NCBI RefSeq assembly: GCF_023221595.1
Contig: NZ_CP096563.1
Span: 6,319,001-6,383,000 of the forward strand
DNA length: 64,000 bases
Direction of reading: 5' to 3'
DNA from: Rhodococcus qingshengii JCM 15477
GTDB taxonomy: Bacteria > Actinomycetota > Actinomycetes > Mycobacteriales > Mycobacteriaceae
Shown piece after piece: positions 45,738-54,662 of the stretch. A program made the translations under genes and the position numbers. The notes beneath the pieces were generated by a model. That model ran no database searches. It was not told the origin of the DNA and worked only from the letters and a program-made list of their open reading frames with translations. Positions within the stretch are counted from its first letter, which is position 1; each line of letters opens with the position of its first letter.

Positions 45738-46256
45738 ATGGGTGAAGCGGCTCGGGTGGGCACCGATACGAGTCGGGTGGGCACCATGGTGGTCGAATGC
45801 CACGATACCGCGGCGGTTCTCGCACGTATTTCGTCGCTGGGGTGGAAGCTCGGCGTCGAGGTCGTCAGCCTGTCTACATGGGTATCCGTGACATCGCCGG
45901 GAGTCACCGGAATGTCGATCGCGTACCGTTGCCCGGCAACGATCTCCGACGCCATGTTGATCAAGCGTCTCAACAAGATCATCGGGATAGTTCGCATCAA
46001 GACGGACCACGGCCCGTTCGTTCCGGTGACACCACAGGTCGGCCTACACGTCACCGCGACTTTCCAACGCGTCGATCCAGTGGCGCTGGTGGCGTACCGG
46101 CACGGCGCAACTGTGTGCAGTCAAGCGAACAATGTTCTGTCGGTACAACTCACCACCACCCGATCGATCGCGGACACATTCGTATCTGATCTGGCACAGG
46201 TCGCAGAGCGTCCGCTGCGGGGTGAGATCTCGCTGCAGGAGATTCATCTTGCATGA
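45738..46256 (+). CDS. ACT-domain protein resembling acetolactate synthase small subunit
   Basis: This 172-residue protein begins with an ACT-like fold in the pattern of acetolactate synthase small subunits: VVECHDTAAVLARISSLGWKLGVEVVSLSTW, PGVTGMSIAYRC, and IKRLNKIIGIVRIKTD. The second half fits a further regulatory domain. The usual E-P-G-V-S-R core is changed to SPGVTGM. As last gene of the gamma-glutamyl operon it may sense an amino acid product, or it may be a repurposed subunit. GAGGTCGAGGA precedes the ATG. The function is inferred only. Confidence 0.55.
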   Translation: MGEAARVGTDTSRVGTMVVECHDTAAVLARISSLGWKLGVEVVSLSTWVSVTSPGVTGMSIAYRCPATISDAMLIKRLNKIIGIVRIKTDHGPFVPVTPQVGLHVTATFQRVDPVALVAYRHGATVCSQANNVLSVQLTTTRSIADTFVSDLAQVAERPLRGEISLQEIHLA

Positions 46257-46276
46257 CGTCGAAGTGCCACCACGGC

Positions 46277-46314
46277 GATGTGCGGCTACGAACGTTGGCC
46301 AGTAGCCGCACATC
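46277..46314. terminator. bidirectional terminator-like hairpin
   Basis: A perfect 13-base stem GATGTGCGGCTAC/GTAGCCGCACATC (46277-46289 and 46302-46314) with a 12-base loop lies between the convergent ACT and MFS genes. It has no T tract. Confidence 0.7.
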
Positions 46315-46323
46315 ATCGTGTGA

Positions 46324-47829
46324 TCAGTGAGCAGGGAGGAGGGACGTCTCCTGCTGCACACCGTCTTCTGCGCCGATCTGGACGATGTTTCGAGGCAGGA
46401 ACACGGCTGCGATCGCGCCGAGAACTGCTGCAGCAGCACCGATCAGGAACGCGATACGCATGCCCTCGTCGGTGTAGAACACAGCGCCCTCCATCGCCAT
46501 CGCGATGTGCGAGTTCAAGACCGTGAAGGCGATGACGGGAAGCACTGCGGGGAAGATGCTCTGAAAGACCGCAACCATGCTCGCCGTGGTTGCCTGCAAC
46601 TGCGGCGGCACTGCCTCGATGAGCAGGTTCGGGATGGAGGCGTAGCCCATACCCATACCGACACCGAAGATTCCGGCAAAGATGATGAGCAGAGGCTTGT
46701 TGTCGTGAATGGTGGCCGTCAACGTGAATCCGACTGCCATGAGTATCATTCCGATGATCATCAGCAGACGGGGCCGGATGTTGCGCCCCACGAGGAAGCC
46801 CACGATCAAACCACCGACCACCACCATGCCGCCAAGGGGCGCCTGGAAGATCGCGAATCCCTCTGCCGTCACGCCGAATCCGTATCCCAGGCCGAGAACT
46901 GCTGGGGTCATCACCATCATCGGCAGCAAGATCGTGAAGACTCCCGACGCGCCGTAGCAGAACCCGGCACCGACGGCGGTGAGCATCACCGAACGCTTGC
47001 CGAAGTAGCGCAGGTCGATCAAGGGCTCGCGGATGGCTCGGGCAGAGGCAACCCAAGCCACCAACAGTGCGACGCCGCCGATCAGGTAGGCCAGTGTCGA
47101 ACCGTTCTTCCAGCCCCAGGTCGGTCCGAAGCTGACGCCGATCAGAATTCCGGCGATGCCCGACCCGAGCAGTACCGCACCGATCAGGTCCAGCGAAGAG
47201 CGAAGTCGGACAGTTGATTCCGCCGTCGAAGCGAAGATCATGCCGCCGAGGAGAACCAGCCCGACGACAAAGAACCAGAAGATGCTCCGGAACCCGTGGT
47301 TGTCGATCAACCAACCGGTGAGGAACGGCGCCGGGATCGCAATCAAACCCATACCGGAAGTCGCGATACTGACGGCCAAGGCAACAGTTTTCGGCGGAAA
47401 AACATCTCGAATGAGGGAGTAACTCAGGAACAGGCAGGGAACCAGCAGACCCGTCAGCGACCGGCCCAGAATCAGGATCGCGTAGCTCGGCGCTATCGCC
47501 GAAATGAAGGATCCGACCGCCGCGCCGGCGACAGCCAAGAGCAGGACTTTTCGTTTGCCGTACATGTCGGCGAGCTTGCCGAGCAGAGGAGACGCGACCG
47601 CCCCCAGCAGCAAGAACGACGTGAGCAGCCAAGCTCCCTGCGTCGTTTGATAGTGCACCGAGATCGCAGGGAGAGCAGTGGAGATCATCATGTAGCTCAC
47701 TGCGAGCATCTCGAGAAGTAGAACAATCGACGCCAGGGAGAACACCAGTCGCGGAGTCCACCGCTCCGGTATCGATGTCGGTTCGGGCAAACTGGGAGAC
47801 GAACCGTCGCTGTGGACATGAGACGCCAT
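46324..47829 (-). CDS. MFS transporter, DHA2-like with 14 helices
   Basis: The 501-residue transporter has about 14 membrane helices and MFS signatures LLGAVASPLLGKLADMYGKRKVLL (motif A) and ILGRSLTGLLVPCLFLSYSLI. This is the drug:H+ antiporter 2 branch. The substrate is unknown; it may export a metabolite or toxic amine of the neighbouring pathway, but it is separated by a terminator. A palindrome (47938-47951) lies about 110 bases upstream and may be its operator. Confidence 0.85.
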   Translation of the reverse strand: MASHVHSDGSSPSLPEPTSIPERWTPRLVFSLASIVLLLEMLAVSYMMISTALPAISVHYQTTQGAWLLTSFLLLGAVASPLLGKLADMYGKRKVLLLAVAGAAVGSFISAIAPSYAILILGRSLTGLLVPCLFLSYSLIRDVFPPKTVALAVSIATSGMGLIAIPAPFLTGWLIDNHGFRSIFWFFVVGLVLLGGMIFASTAESTVRLRSSLDLIGAVLLGSGIAGILIGVSFGPTWGWKNGSTLAYLIGGVALLVAWVASARAIREPLIDLRYFGKRSVMLTAVGAGFCYGASGVFTILLPMMVMTPAVLGLGYGFGVTAEGFAIFQAPLGGMVVVGGLIVGFLVGRNIRPRLLMIIGMILMAVGFTLTATIHDNKPLLIIFAGIFGVGMGMGYASIPNLLIEAVPPQLQATTASMVAVFQSIFPAVLPVIAFTVLNSHIAMAMEGAVFYTDEGMRIAFLIGAAAAVLGAIAAVFLPRNIVQIGAEDGVQQETSLLPAH

Positions 47830-48199
47830 GGCTGGAAGATCCTTTCGGGAACACCTACGAATTCGATTGACCCTCTGTCGAATACCGTCGACGGGGGCCT
47901 AGCCGGGAAGTGCAATGGAACGACAGCTACCGATCTCGGTAACGTGTTACCTGCATCACAGCCCTCACATCGAACACGCGCTACCAAATGTTCCGTGGAG
48001 CGGGACATTCAGGACAACGACTGATTGGCGTCACAAACTCGAACCTGGCCTTGGATTATGAGCAACGGCAACGATTTTCGGTTCGAACTTGAACGTGGAG
48101 CCATTCCCATTTCGAAATACCGACCAACCCGTACTTGACGATCCCGCCTTTGAGGTTCCCCCTCGGTGTCAACGTCGGGAATCATCCCCCAGAAACGAC
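47830..48199. other. intergenic region between MFS and leuS
   Basis: About 370 bases without a supportable gene. They hold the GGTAAC-GT-GTTACC dyad and presumably the MFS promoter. I see no conserved RNA structure or reading frame with a ribosome binding site. Confidence 0.55.
47938..47951. promoter_or_regulatory. palindrome GGTAAC-GT-GTTACC
   Basis: A perfect 6+2+6 dyad about 110 bases upstream of the MFS gene start. It has the form of a repressor operator. No adjacent regulator gene is present, so the binding protein is unknown. Confidence 0.35.
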
Positions 48200-48243
48200 T
48201 GTGCGCCGTTTCGGTAGCGGTAACTACCAAAACGGCGCACAGG
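48200..48243 (-). terminator. leuS terminator hairpin
   Basis: A 19-base stem (48200-48218 with 48225-48243, one mismatch) and a six-base loop lie 12 bases past the leuS stop. Confidence 0.8.
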
Positions 48244-48254
48244 GGCCGAAGGCC

Positions 48255-51101
48255 CTACAGAACTATGTTCACCATCTTTCCCGGCACAACGATCACCTTG
48301 CGGGGTGCGTTGCCCTCGAGCAGAGCGACGATCTTCTCGTCGGCCAGCGCAATCTCTTCGACAGCCTTGCGATCGGCATCTGCCGGGACGCTGATGCGGC
48401 TACGAACCTTGCCGTTGACCTGGATCGGGTACTCGACGGTATCCTCGACGAGCCACTTCTCCTCGACTGCCGGGAAGGGTCCGTGCGCAAGGGATTCCGT
48501 GTGACCCAGACGCGACCACAGCTCTTCCGCGAGGTGCGGCGCCAGGGGAGCGAGCATCAGCACCAGCGGCTCGACAGCAGCACGCGGCGCACCGCCCGGG
48601 AACGCCTTGGTGAGGTGGTTGTTGTACTCGATCAGCTTCGCGGCGGCCGTGTTGTCGCGCAGCGCCGTGTAATCCTCGATGACACCGGAAATCGCCTTGT
48701 TGAGCGCACGCAAAGTCTCTTCACCAGGAGCTTCGTCGGTGACACGGGGCTTGCCGGTCTCCTCGTCGATGACGACGCGCCACACTCGCTGCAGGAATCG
48801 CGCAGCACCGACGACGTCCTTGGTAGCCCACGGACGCGAGGTGTCCAGCGGACCCATCGACATCTCGTACACACGCAGAGTGTCTGCACCGAACTCGGCG
48901 CAGATCTCGTCCGGCGCAACGGCATTCTTCAGGCTCTTGCCCATCTTGCCGTACTCGCGGTTGACCTCGGCGCCTTCGTAGAAGAACTTGCCGTCACGCT
49001 CGACGACCTCTTCCGCCGGCACGTAGACGCCGCGGGCATCGGTGTACGCGAATGCCTGGATGTAGCCCTGGTTGTACAGGCGGCGGTACGGCTCGCTCGA
49101 GGACACGTAGCCCAGGTCGAACAGAACCTTGTGCCAGAAGCGCGAGTACAGCAGGTGCAGCACTGCGTGCTCGACGCCGCCGACGTACAGGTCGACTCCA
49201 CCGGGATCGTTGGGGCCGTGCAGTTCCGGACGCGGGCCCGTCCAGTACGCCTCGTTCTGCGGGTCGCAGAAGGCGTCCTGGTTGGTGGGGTCGATGTAGC
49301 GCAGCTGGTACCACGAGCTACCTGCCCACTGCGGCATGACGTTGGTGTCGCGGTGGTAGGTCTGCAGACCGTCACCGAGATCGAGCTCGACGTTGACCCA
49401 ATCGGTCGCCTTGTTCAGCGGGGGAGAGGGCTCGGAGTTGGCGTCGTCCGGATCGAAGGACACGGGTGCGTAGTCCTCGACCTCCGGAAGCACCACGGGC
49501 AGAGCCGAATCCGGCAGAGCGTGTGCGTTGCCGTCCGCGTCGTAGACGATCGGGAAGGGCTCGCCCCAGTAACGCTGACGCGCGAAAAGCCAGTCGCGCA
49601 GCTTGTACTGGATGGTGCCCTTGCCCTGGCCGCTCTCCTCGAGGCGACTGATGACGGTCGCCTTGGCCTCGGCAACGTCCAGCCCGTCGAGGTAGTCGGA
49701 GTTCACCAGCGGGCCGTCACCGGAGTACGCAGCCTCCGAAACATTGCCACCGGCAATAACTTCGAGAATATCCAGACCGAACGCGTTCGCGAACTCCCAG
49801 TCACGGTGATCGTGTCCCGGAACTGCCATGATCGCACCGGTGCCGTAACCCGTCAGAACGTAGTCGGCGATGAAGATCGGAACCTTGTGTCCATTGACCG
49901 GATTGACGGCGTAGGAACCAAGGAAGACGCCCGTCTTCTCCTTGTTTTCCTGGCGCTCCAGGTCGGTCTTGGCGGCAATCGACTTACGGTATGCAGCAAC
50001 AGCTTCCGCCGGAGTCGTGGCACCGCCAGTCCAGCGCGCGTCGACACCTTCGGGCCACTCGTCCGCGACGAGCTTGTCCACCAAGTCGTGCTCAGGAGCC
50101 AGCGTCACGTAGGTGGCGCCGAACAGCGTGTCCGGACGGGTAGTGAACACATCGACGCCGTACTCGCCTGCAGCAAAGGTAACTTCGGCACCGTACGAGC
50201 GTCCGATCCAGTTGCGCTGCATGGCCTTGACCTTGTCCGGCCAATCCAGGTACTCGAGGTCGTCGACCAGGCGATCGGAGTACGCGGTGATGCGCATCAT
50301 CCACTGCTGGAGATGCTTACGGAAGACTGGGAAGTTTCCGCGGTCACTACGACCGTCGGCGGTGACTTCCTCGTTGGCCAGGACGGTACCCAAACCGGGG
50401 CACCAGTTGACCATCGAATCCGACTGGTAGACAAGGCGGTACGAGTCCAGAACCTTGGCCTTCGCGGCCACGTCCAACGAAGCCCACTCGCGTCCGTCTT
50501 CCAGAGCGCGCTCACCGGAATCGAACTCGGCTTCCAACTCGGAGATACGACGCGCCTTGCCGGCTTCCTTGTCGTACCAGGCGCCGTGGATCTGCAGGAA
50601 GATCCACTGCGTCCAGTGGTAGAAGTCGACGTCCGTCGTCGCGAGGCTACGACGCTCGTCGTGCCCCAGACCCAGGCGTCGCAGCTGGCGCTTCATGTTG
50701 GCGATGTTGGACTCGGTGGTCGTCCGCGGGTGGGTACCCGTCTGCACGGCGTACTGCTCGGCCGGGAGACCGAACGCGTCGTAGCCGAGGGTGTGCAGGA
50801 CATTGCGCCCCTGCATGCGATGGAAGCGCGCGAAGACGTCCGTAGCGATGTATCCGAGCGGGTGACCGACGTGCAGACCCGAACCCGAGGGGTACGGGAA
50901 CATGTCCTGCACGAAGAGCTTGTCGGCGGGAACACCGTCGGGCGAGGAGAGCGGACCGACCGGATTGGGCGCGTTGAACGTGCCTTCCTCACTCCAGCGG
51001 TCCTGCCAGTGCTGCTCGATCTGGCCGGCGAGCTCCGCGGTGTAGCGGTGCTGCGGAGTTGCGTCGGCTGGTGAATCGGGGGACTGCGGAGACTCGGTCA
51101 C
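48255..51101 (-). CDS. leuS: leucyl-tRNA synthetase
   Basis: This 948-residue class I synthetase charges tRNA-Leu. The HIGH motif is HVGHPLGY near residue 77 and the KMSKS motif is GKMGKSLKN, placed in the usual late position. Between them is the CP1 editing domain ([29 protein letters not shown]) that hydrolyses mischarged tRNA. The C-terminal anticodon-binding and extension domains are complete. An N-terminal stretch of about 15 residues ([12 protein letters not shown]) is extra and probably disordered. No T-box leader is visible upstream. Confidence 0.97.
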   Translation of the reverse strand: MTESPQSPDSPADATPQHRYTAELAGQIEQHWQDRWSEEGTFNAPNPVGPLSSPDGVPADKLFVQDMFPYPSGSGLHVGHPLGYIATDVFARFHRMQGRNVLHTLGYDAFGLPAEQYAVQTGTHPRTTTESNIANMKRQLRRLGLGHDERRSLATTDVDFYHWTQWIFLQIHGAWYDKEAGKARRISELEAEFDSGERALEDGREWASLDVAAKAKVLDSYRLVYQSDSMVNWCPGLGTVLANEEVTADGRSDRGNFPVFRKHLQQWMMRITAYSDRLVDDLEYLDWPDKVKAMQRNWIGRSYGAEVTFAAGEYGVDVFTTRPDTLFGATYVTLAPEHDLVDKLVADEWPEGVDARWTGGATTPAEAVAAYRKSIAAKTDLERQENKEKTGVFLGSYAVNPVNGHKVPIFIADYVLTGYGTGAIMAVPGHDHRDWEFANAFGLDILEVIAGGNVSEAAYSGDGPLVNSDYLDGLDVAEAKATVISRLEESGQGKGTIQYKLRDWLFARQRYWGEPFPIVYDADGNAHALPDSALPVVLPEVEDYAPVSFDPDDANSEPSPPLNKATDWVNVELDLGDGLQTYHRDTNVMPQWAGSSWYQLRYIDPTNQDAFCDPQNEAYWTGPRPELHGPNDPGGVDLYVGGVEHAVLHLLYSRFWHKVLFDLGYVSSSEPYRRLYNQGYIQAFAYTDARGVYVPAEEVVERDGKFFYEGAEVNREYGKMGKSLKNAVAPDEICAEFGADTLRVYEMSMGPLDTSRPWATKDVVGAARFLQRVWRVVIDEETGKPRVTDEAPGEETLRALNKAISGVIEDYTALRDNTAAAKLIEYNNHLTKAFPGGAPRAAVEPLVLMLAPLAPHLAEELWSRLGHTESLAHGPFPAVEEKWLVEDTVEYPIQVNGKVRSRISVPADADRKAVEEIALADEKIVALLEGNAPRKVIVVPGKMVNIVL

Positions 51102-51202
51102 TATGGTCGCTATCTACTTGGCTGACGGAAATACCGATAACCAGGGTAGAGCCTGCACGACCCGGGCATACCATCAACTCCACTCGCGCCTATCCTGTAT
51201 GG

Positions 51203-51697
51203 GTGATCGTTGTCGCTGTGGTGCTATTCGTGCTCGCTGTCGCCGTAGGTGGAGTTGCCGTCGCCGGACTGATCGGCAAACTCCCGCGCAACCGCTGGGC
51301 CGGTGTCCGCACCGAGGATTCCCTGCGGAGCGAGGAGTCGTTCGCCCTCGCCAACAAGGTGGCCGGTCCGACCATGCTCGCGGCCGCTGGAATGTTGGTC
51401 ATCGGCGGAGTCGCAGCACTGACCATCGGCGGAGTCTTCGGCATTGCCGTCGCGATCATCGCCGTCGTCGTCGCCGTCCTCACTGCCGGTTTCGGTGGAG
51501 GCATCGGCACCCGCGCAGCCGCCGCGCTCCCGCAGCAGAGCGGATGCGGTAACGACTGCAACTGCGGCGGGCACTCCGAGCCTGCCGCCGACGAGCCGGT
51601 GGCGGAGACCCCCGAGGCCAAGGCGAACGCTGCCGCTTGCGGCACCGCTTCCTGCGGTGCCTGCGCGCTCAAGGATGCTTGCCAGCCGGCTCATTGA
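51203..51697 (+). CDS. SdpI-like membrane protein with Cys-rich tail
   Basis: From GTG 51203 the product has 164 residues and three membrane helices. RNRWAGVRTEDSLRSEESFALANKVAG between helices 1 and 2 is the conserved loop of SdpI/YfhL-type proteins. The C-terminal 50 residues are soluble and carry nine cysteines in CGNDCNCGG and ACGTASCGACALKDAC, which suggests a metal site or redox role. The start is uncertain because no ribosome binding site is clear. The next gene overlaps its stop. Confidence 0.65.
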   Translation: MIVVAVVLFVLAVAVGGVAVAGLIGKLPRNRWAGVRTEDSLRSEESFALANKVAGPTMLAAAGMLVIGGVAALTIGGVFGIAVAIIAVVVAVLTAGFGGGIGTRAAAALPQQSGCGNDCNCGGHSEPAADEPVAETPEAKANAAACGTASCGACALKDACQPAH

Positions 51698-52662
51698 TTC
51701 ACGTGAAACATCGCGTGGTCGACCCGGCCGGGGTCGTATTCGGGCTAGTCGTTCCGCTGTTGTGTGCGGTCTTCGGCTTCGTCCTGACAGAAATGTGGGA
51801 GCCTCGCCTCCCGGAGCAGATCGCGACTCACTGGACCACCACCTCGCCGGACGGCTTCTCCACCCCGTCGGCCAACGCATGGACCATTGCACTTTTGACA
51901 CTGCTCTTCGGTGGCGGTCTCAGCGCGATTGCTGCTCTTGCTCCCGCGATGTTGATGATGCGTCGCTTCATGTTGGTTGTCGGGCTGAGCATGGTCGGGC
52001 TCGTCACGACAGTGAACTTCGCTTTGCTCTACACCCAACTCGATGTCGCCGATCCGTCCACGACGTCACTCCCGCTGTGGTCTCTCGGTGTCGGCTTTGC
52101 AGTCGGCGGGGTGCTGGGGTGGATCGGCGCCTCCTTCCTGCGCGACTACCGCGTCCGCACTCTTGCCACGATCGAACCCTCGGCCGGGTTGCCGCGAAGC
52201 AGCTGCCCTCTACCTATCTCCGACGACGTCGGATTCAGCACCAAAGGCTCGGTGATCCTCACTGCGATCACTCTGGCGCCCGGAGTCATCATGGCGTTGG
52301 CGATGCGGTCACTCTGGCCGTTGTTCATCTTCGGGGCACTCGGACTGCTCGTCGTCAGCTTGGTTCGCTTCCGGGTGATCGTCGACGAACGGGAGATCCG
52401 GGTGATCAACATGGGGATGGCTGCGATGACCTACGGCATCGAGGAAGTTGTCGGAGCCGACGTCGCGGAGATCAAACCGTTCGCGGACTTCGGCGGCTGG
52501 GGACTCAAGACCAAGGGTCGTCGTAACTACGGCGTCGTCACCCGCACCGGGCCAGCGGTGGTCATCACGTTCGCTTGTGGCGACCGACTCACGATCACGA
52601 CACCCGGGGCCGAAGACATCGCCGGGTCACTCAATCGATTGGCCGACGCCCGGACTCGGTAA
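51694..52662 (+). CDS. DUF1648-domain membrane protein
   Basis: The protein (322 residues from a TTG overlapping the previous stop, or 319 from GTG 51703) has the DUF1648 region with PEQIATHWTTTSPDGF after helix 1. About five or six further membrane helices and a C-terminal domain (VDEREIRVINMGMAAMTYGIEEV) follow. Relatives are uncharacterised membrane proteins often next to SdpI-like proteins or regulators, as here. The 3' end overlaps the convergent GntR gene by 32 bases. Confidence 0.65.
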   Translation: MIHVKHRVVDPAGVVFGLVVPLLCAVFGFVLTEMWEPRLPEQIATHWTTTSPDGFSTPSANAWTIALLTLLFGGGLSAIAALAPAMLMMRRFMLVVGLSMVGLVTTVNFALLYTQLDVADPSTTSLPLWSLGVGFAVGGVLGWIGASFLRDYRVRTLATIEPSAGLPRSSCPLPISDDVGFSTKGSVILTAITLAPGVIMALAMRSLWPLFIFGALGLLVVSLVRFRVIVDEREIRVINMGMAAMTYGIEEVVGADVAEIKPFADFGGWGLKTKGRRNYGVVTRTGPAVVITFACGDRLTITTPGAEDIAGSLNRLADARTR

Positions 52663-53326
52663 CCGCCGAGCCTGAACCGATCGCTTCCTGAGTCTTCTCG
52701 AGATACCCACACGCCGCAGCCCTGGCTTTGGTGACATCGCGTTCGGCGATGGCTTCGGCAACTCCCTGATGATGCGAAGACGTCAGCGACGGCGGATGCA
52801 CCCCTTCGGTCACCTCGTACGTGGCGCGGACGGTTTCGAGGATTCCGGCAAACAGATCTTTCAGCACGGGATTGTGGGCGGCATCGACGACGGCAATGTG
52901 AAACGCGAGATCGACGTCGACGAAGTTCTCGGCCGGGACGTCACGCTTGGTGGCCAGCTCACGAAGTATCCGGACGTCGTCGTCGCTGCGACGCTCACAC
53001 GCCAACCGGACCGCTTCCATCTCGAGCGCACGACGCACTTCGAAGACGTATTTCATCTCGTCGACGGACGCGTGTCTGCCGAGCAGTCCGCCGATGTCGG
53101 TCCGAGCGCGCACGAAGGTCCCTGATCCGCGACGGATCTCCAGGACTCCCGTCGAGGTCAATGTCTTGATCGCTTCGCGCACGGTGTTCCGGCCGACGCC
53201 GAGAACACTCATCAGCTCCGGCTCGGTCGGAACACGATTGCCCACTGTCCAGACGCCGTCGGAGATCTGCGCGCGCATCCAGTCGAGGGATTGCTCGTAC
53301 GCGGACTCTTTGCGAACAACGGTCAT
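52631..53326 (-). CDS. FadR/FCD-type GntR regulator
   Basis: This 231-residue regulator has a GntR winged helix (NRVPTEPELMSVLGVGRNTVREAIKTLTSTGVLEIRRGSGTFV) and an FCD domain with likely metal ligands (DVDLAFHIAVVDAAHN, SSHHQGVAEAI). It is divergent from the MFS gene that starts near 53426 and probably controls it. A short TACG-ATA-CGTA dyad (53369-53379) lies in the shared promoter region and is a possible operator. Confidence 0.83.
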   Translation of the reverse strand: MTVVRKESAYEQSLDWMRAQISDGVWTVGNRVPTEPELMSVLGVGRNTVREAIKTLTSTGVLEIRRGSGTFVRARTDIGGLLGRHASVDEMKYVFEVRRALEMEAVRLACERRSDDDVRILRELATKRDVPAENFVDVDLAFHIAVVDAAHNPVLKDLFAGILETVRATYEVTEGVHPPSLTSSHHQGVAEAIAERDVTKARAAACGYLEKTQEAIGSGSAVTESGRRPID

Positions 53327-53368
53327 CAGCTCATCCTCACAGCATTAGCGGCGATCATTCCACTCACT

Positions 53369-53379
53369 TACGATACGTA
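53369..53379. promoter_or_regulatory. dyad TACG-ATA-CGTA between GntR and MFS genes
   Basis: A short 4+3+4 palindrome in the divergent promoter region. It might be the operator of the FadR-type regulator, but it is short and occurs by chance easily. Confidence 0.25.
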
Positions 53380-53425
53380 GGACGACCCATGTATTTTCGC
53401 ACTCTGTCTTCAGGAGGGGCTTCCC

Positions 53426-54658
53426 ACGTCCGCCACAGCTGTCGCCACCGAAGAACGCACACGCCGCACCAATCGACACTTCTACGGCGTGGGCTACGTC
53501 CTCACCGTGATCCTCTTGGGCGCGAACATGCCCACCTCCGTCTACGGGCTCTACCGGACCGAGTTCGGATTCACGCCCACCATCCAGACGCTGATCTACG
53601 GCGTCTACGTCGCCGGCCTCGTTCCGGCATTGCTGTTCTTCGGACCGCTGTCCGACGCCCTCGGCCGACGCACCGTGCTCCTTACTGCACTCGCTCTGAG
53701 CGTCGTCGGCACGCTCGTTCTGGCATTTGCCGACGCGACGGTGTGGTTGTTCGTCGGCCGGATTGCCCAGGGAATCGCGGTGGGCGCGGCCAGTGCGGCG
53801 GGCAGCGCCGCATTGGTGGAGCAGGAACCGAAGTTCGATCACCGACGAGCAGCGCTCGTATCGACGGTGACGGGCGCGTTGGGCGGTGCGCTCGGACCAC
53901 TCGTGTCCGGTGCAATCGCCCAGTACCTTCCGCAACCGCTGCGGTTGCCGTATCTGATCTTCCTCGTCGCGTTCATCCCGGCACTGATCGTGTTGCTGCT
54001 ACTTCCGCGGATCGGGGACGTCACACGCCCGAAGCGGTTCTTCCAAATGCCACATGTTCCCGCCACTGTTCGCGAGACTTTCTGGCTCAGCTCGCTCGCC
54101 GTCGCGCTGTCGTGGGGCGCGGTCGGGCTCTTCCAGTCGGTGGTCCCGTCGTGGATGACCAGCCTGCTGAACATCGACAACCTTCTACTCGGCGGCGGGG
54201 CGGCCGCACTGGTGATGATCTGCTCGGTGGTCGCGCAACTCGGCGGAAGCCGCATGGACCCGCGCACGTCCGTCACCGCCGGCCTGGGAATCCTCGCTCT
54301 GGGAATGATCGGCCTCCTCGTGGTCGACCTCGTCCCGAGCCTGGCACTGCTTGGCGTCATCACCGTCGTGGTCGGCGCCGGGCACGGTCTGGCGTTTGCC
54401 GGCGGCATGAAGCGCGTCAACGCCGCCGCCCGGACCCACGCCCGCGAGAGCCACGGCGGAGTTCTGGCCGCGTTCTTCACCGTCAGCTACGCGGGACTGG
54501 CGATCCCGTCGATCATCGCGGGTATCGCCATCACCCTCCAGGGAATGCAGACGGCCATCATCGAGCTGTCGATCATCGGGACGCTGCTGTGCCTGGCGGT
54601 GATGGGCTTCAACCTTCGTGGGGCTCGAGAGCCCGCTGAAGCTCGCCGTTATCCTTAG
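53426..54658 (+). CDS. MFS transporter, apparent ACG start
   Basis: This 12-helix MFS protein has the motif-A sequence FFGPLSDALGRRTVLL. The first ordinary start codon in frame is GTG 53489, but that would cut off the conserved ATEERTRRTNRHF lead-in. A strong AGGAGGGG (53412-53419) stands eight bases before an in-frame ACG at 53426. From there the product would read (M)SATAVATEERTRR, 410 residues. So either ACG is the start or an ATG was lost by one base change. The substrate is unknown, and control by the divergent FadR-type regulator is likely. Confidence 0.72.
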   Translation, partial: TSATAVATEERTRRTNRHFYGVGYVLTVILLGANMPTSVYGLYRTEFGFTPTIQTLIYGVYVAGLVPALLFFGPLSDALGRRTVLLTALALSVVGTLVLAFADATVWLFVGRIAQGIAVGAASAAGSAALVEQEPKFDHRRAALVSTVTGALGGALGPLVSGAIAQYLPQPLRLPYLIFLVAFIPALIVLLLLPRIGDVTRPKRFFQMPHVPATVRETFWLSSLAVALSWGAVGLFQSVVPSWMTSLLNIDNLLLGGGAAALVMICSVVAQLGGSRMDPRTSVTAGLGILALGMIGLLVVDLVPSLALLGVITVVVGAGHGLAFAGGMKRVNAAARTHARESHGGVLAAFFTVSYAGLAIPSIIAGIAITLQGMQTAIIELSIIGTLLCLAVMGFNLRGAREPAEARRYP

Positions 54659-54662
54659 CCAG

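Noticed and set aside
46313..47854. A 513-codon second minus frame over the MFS gene
   Set aside because: The frame coding the transporter helices is clear (46324-47829). The other is Arg/Ser-rich noise.
48135..51074. A 979-codon plus-strand frame opposite leuS
   Set aside because: A third-position GC shadow of leuS, with no start signal and no domain.
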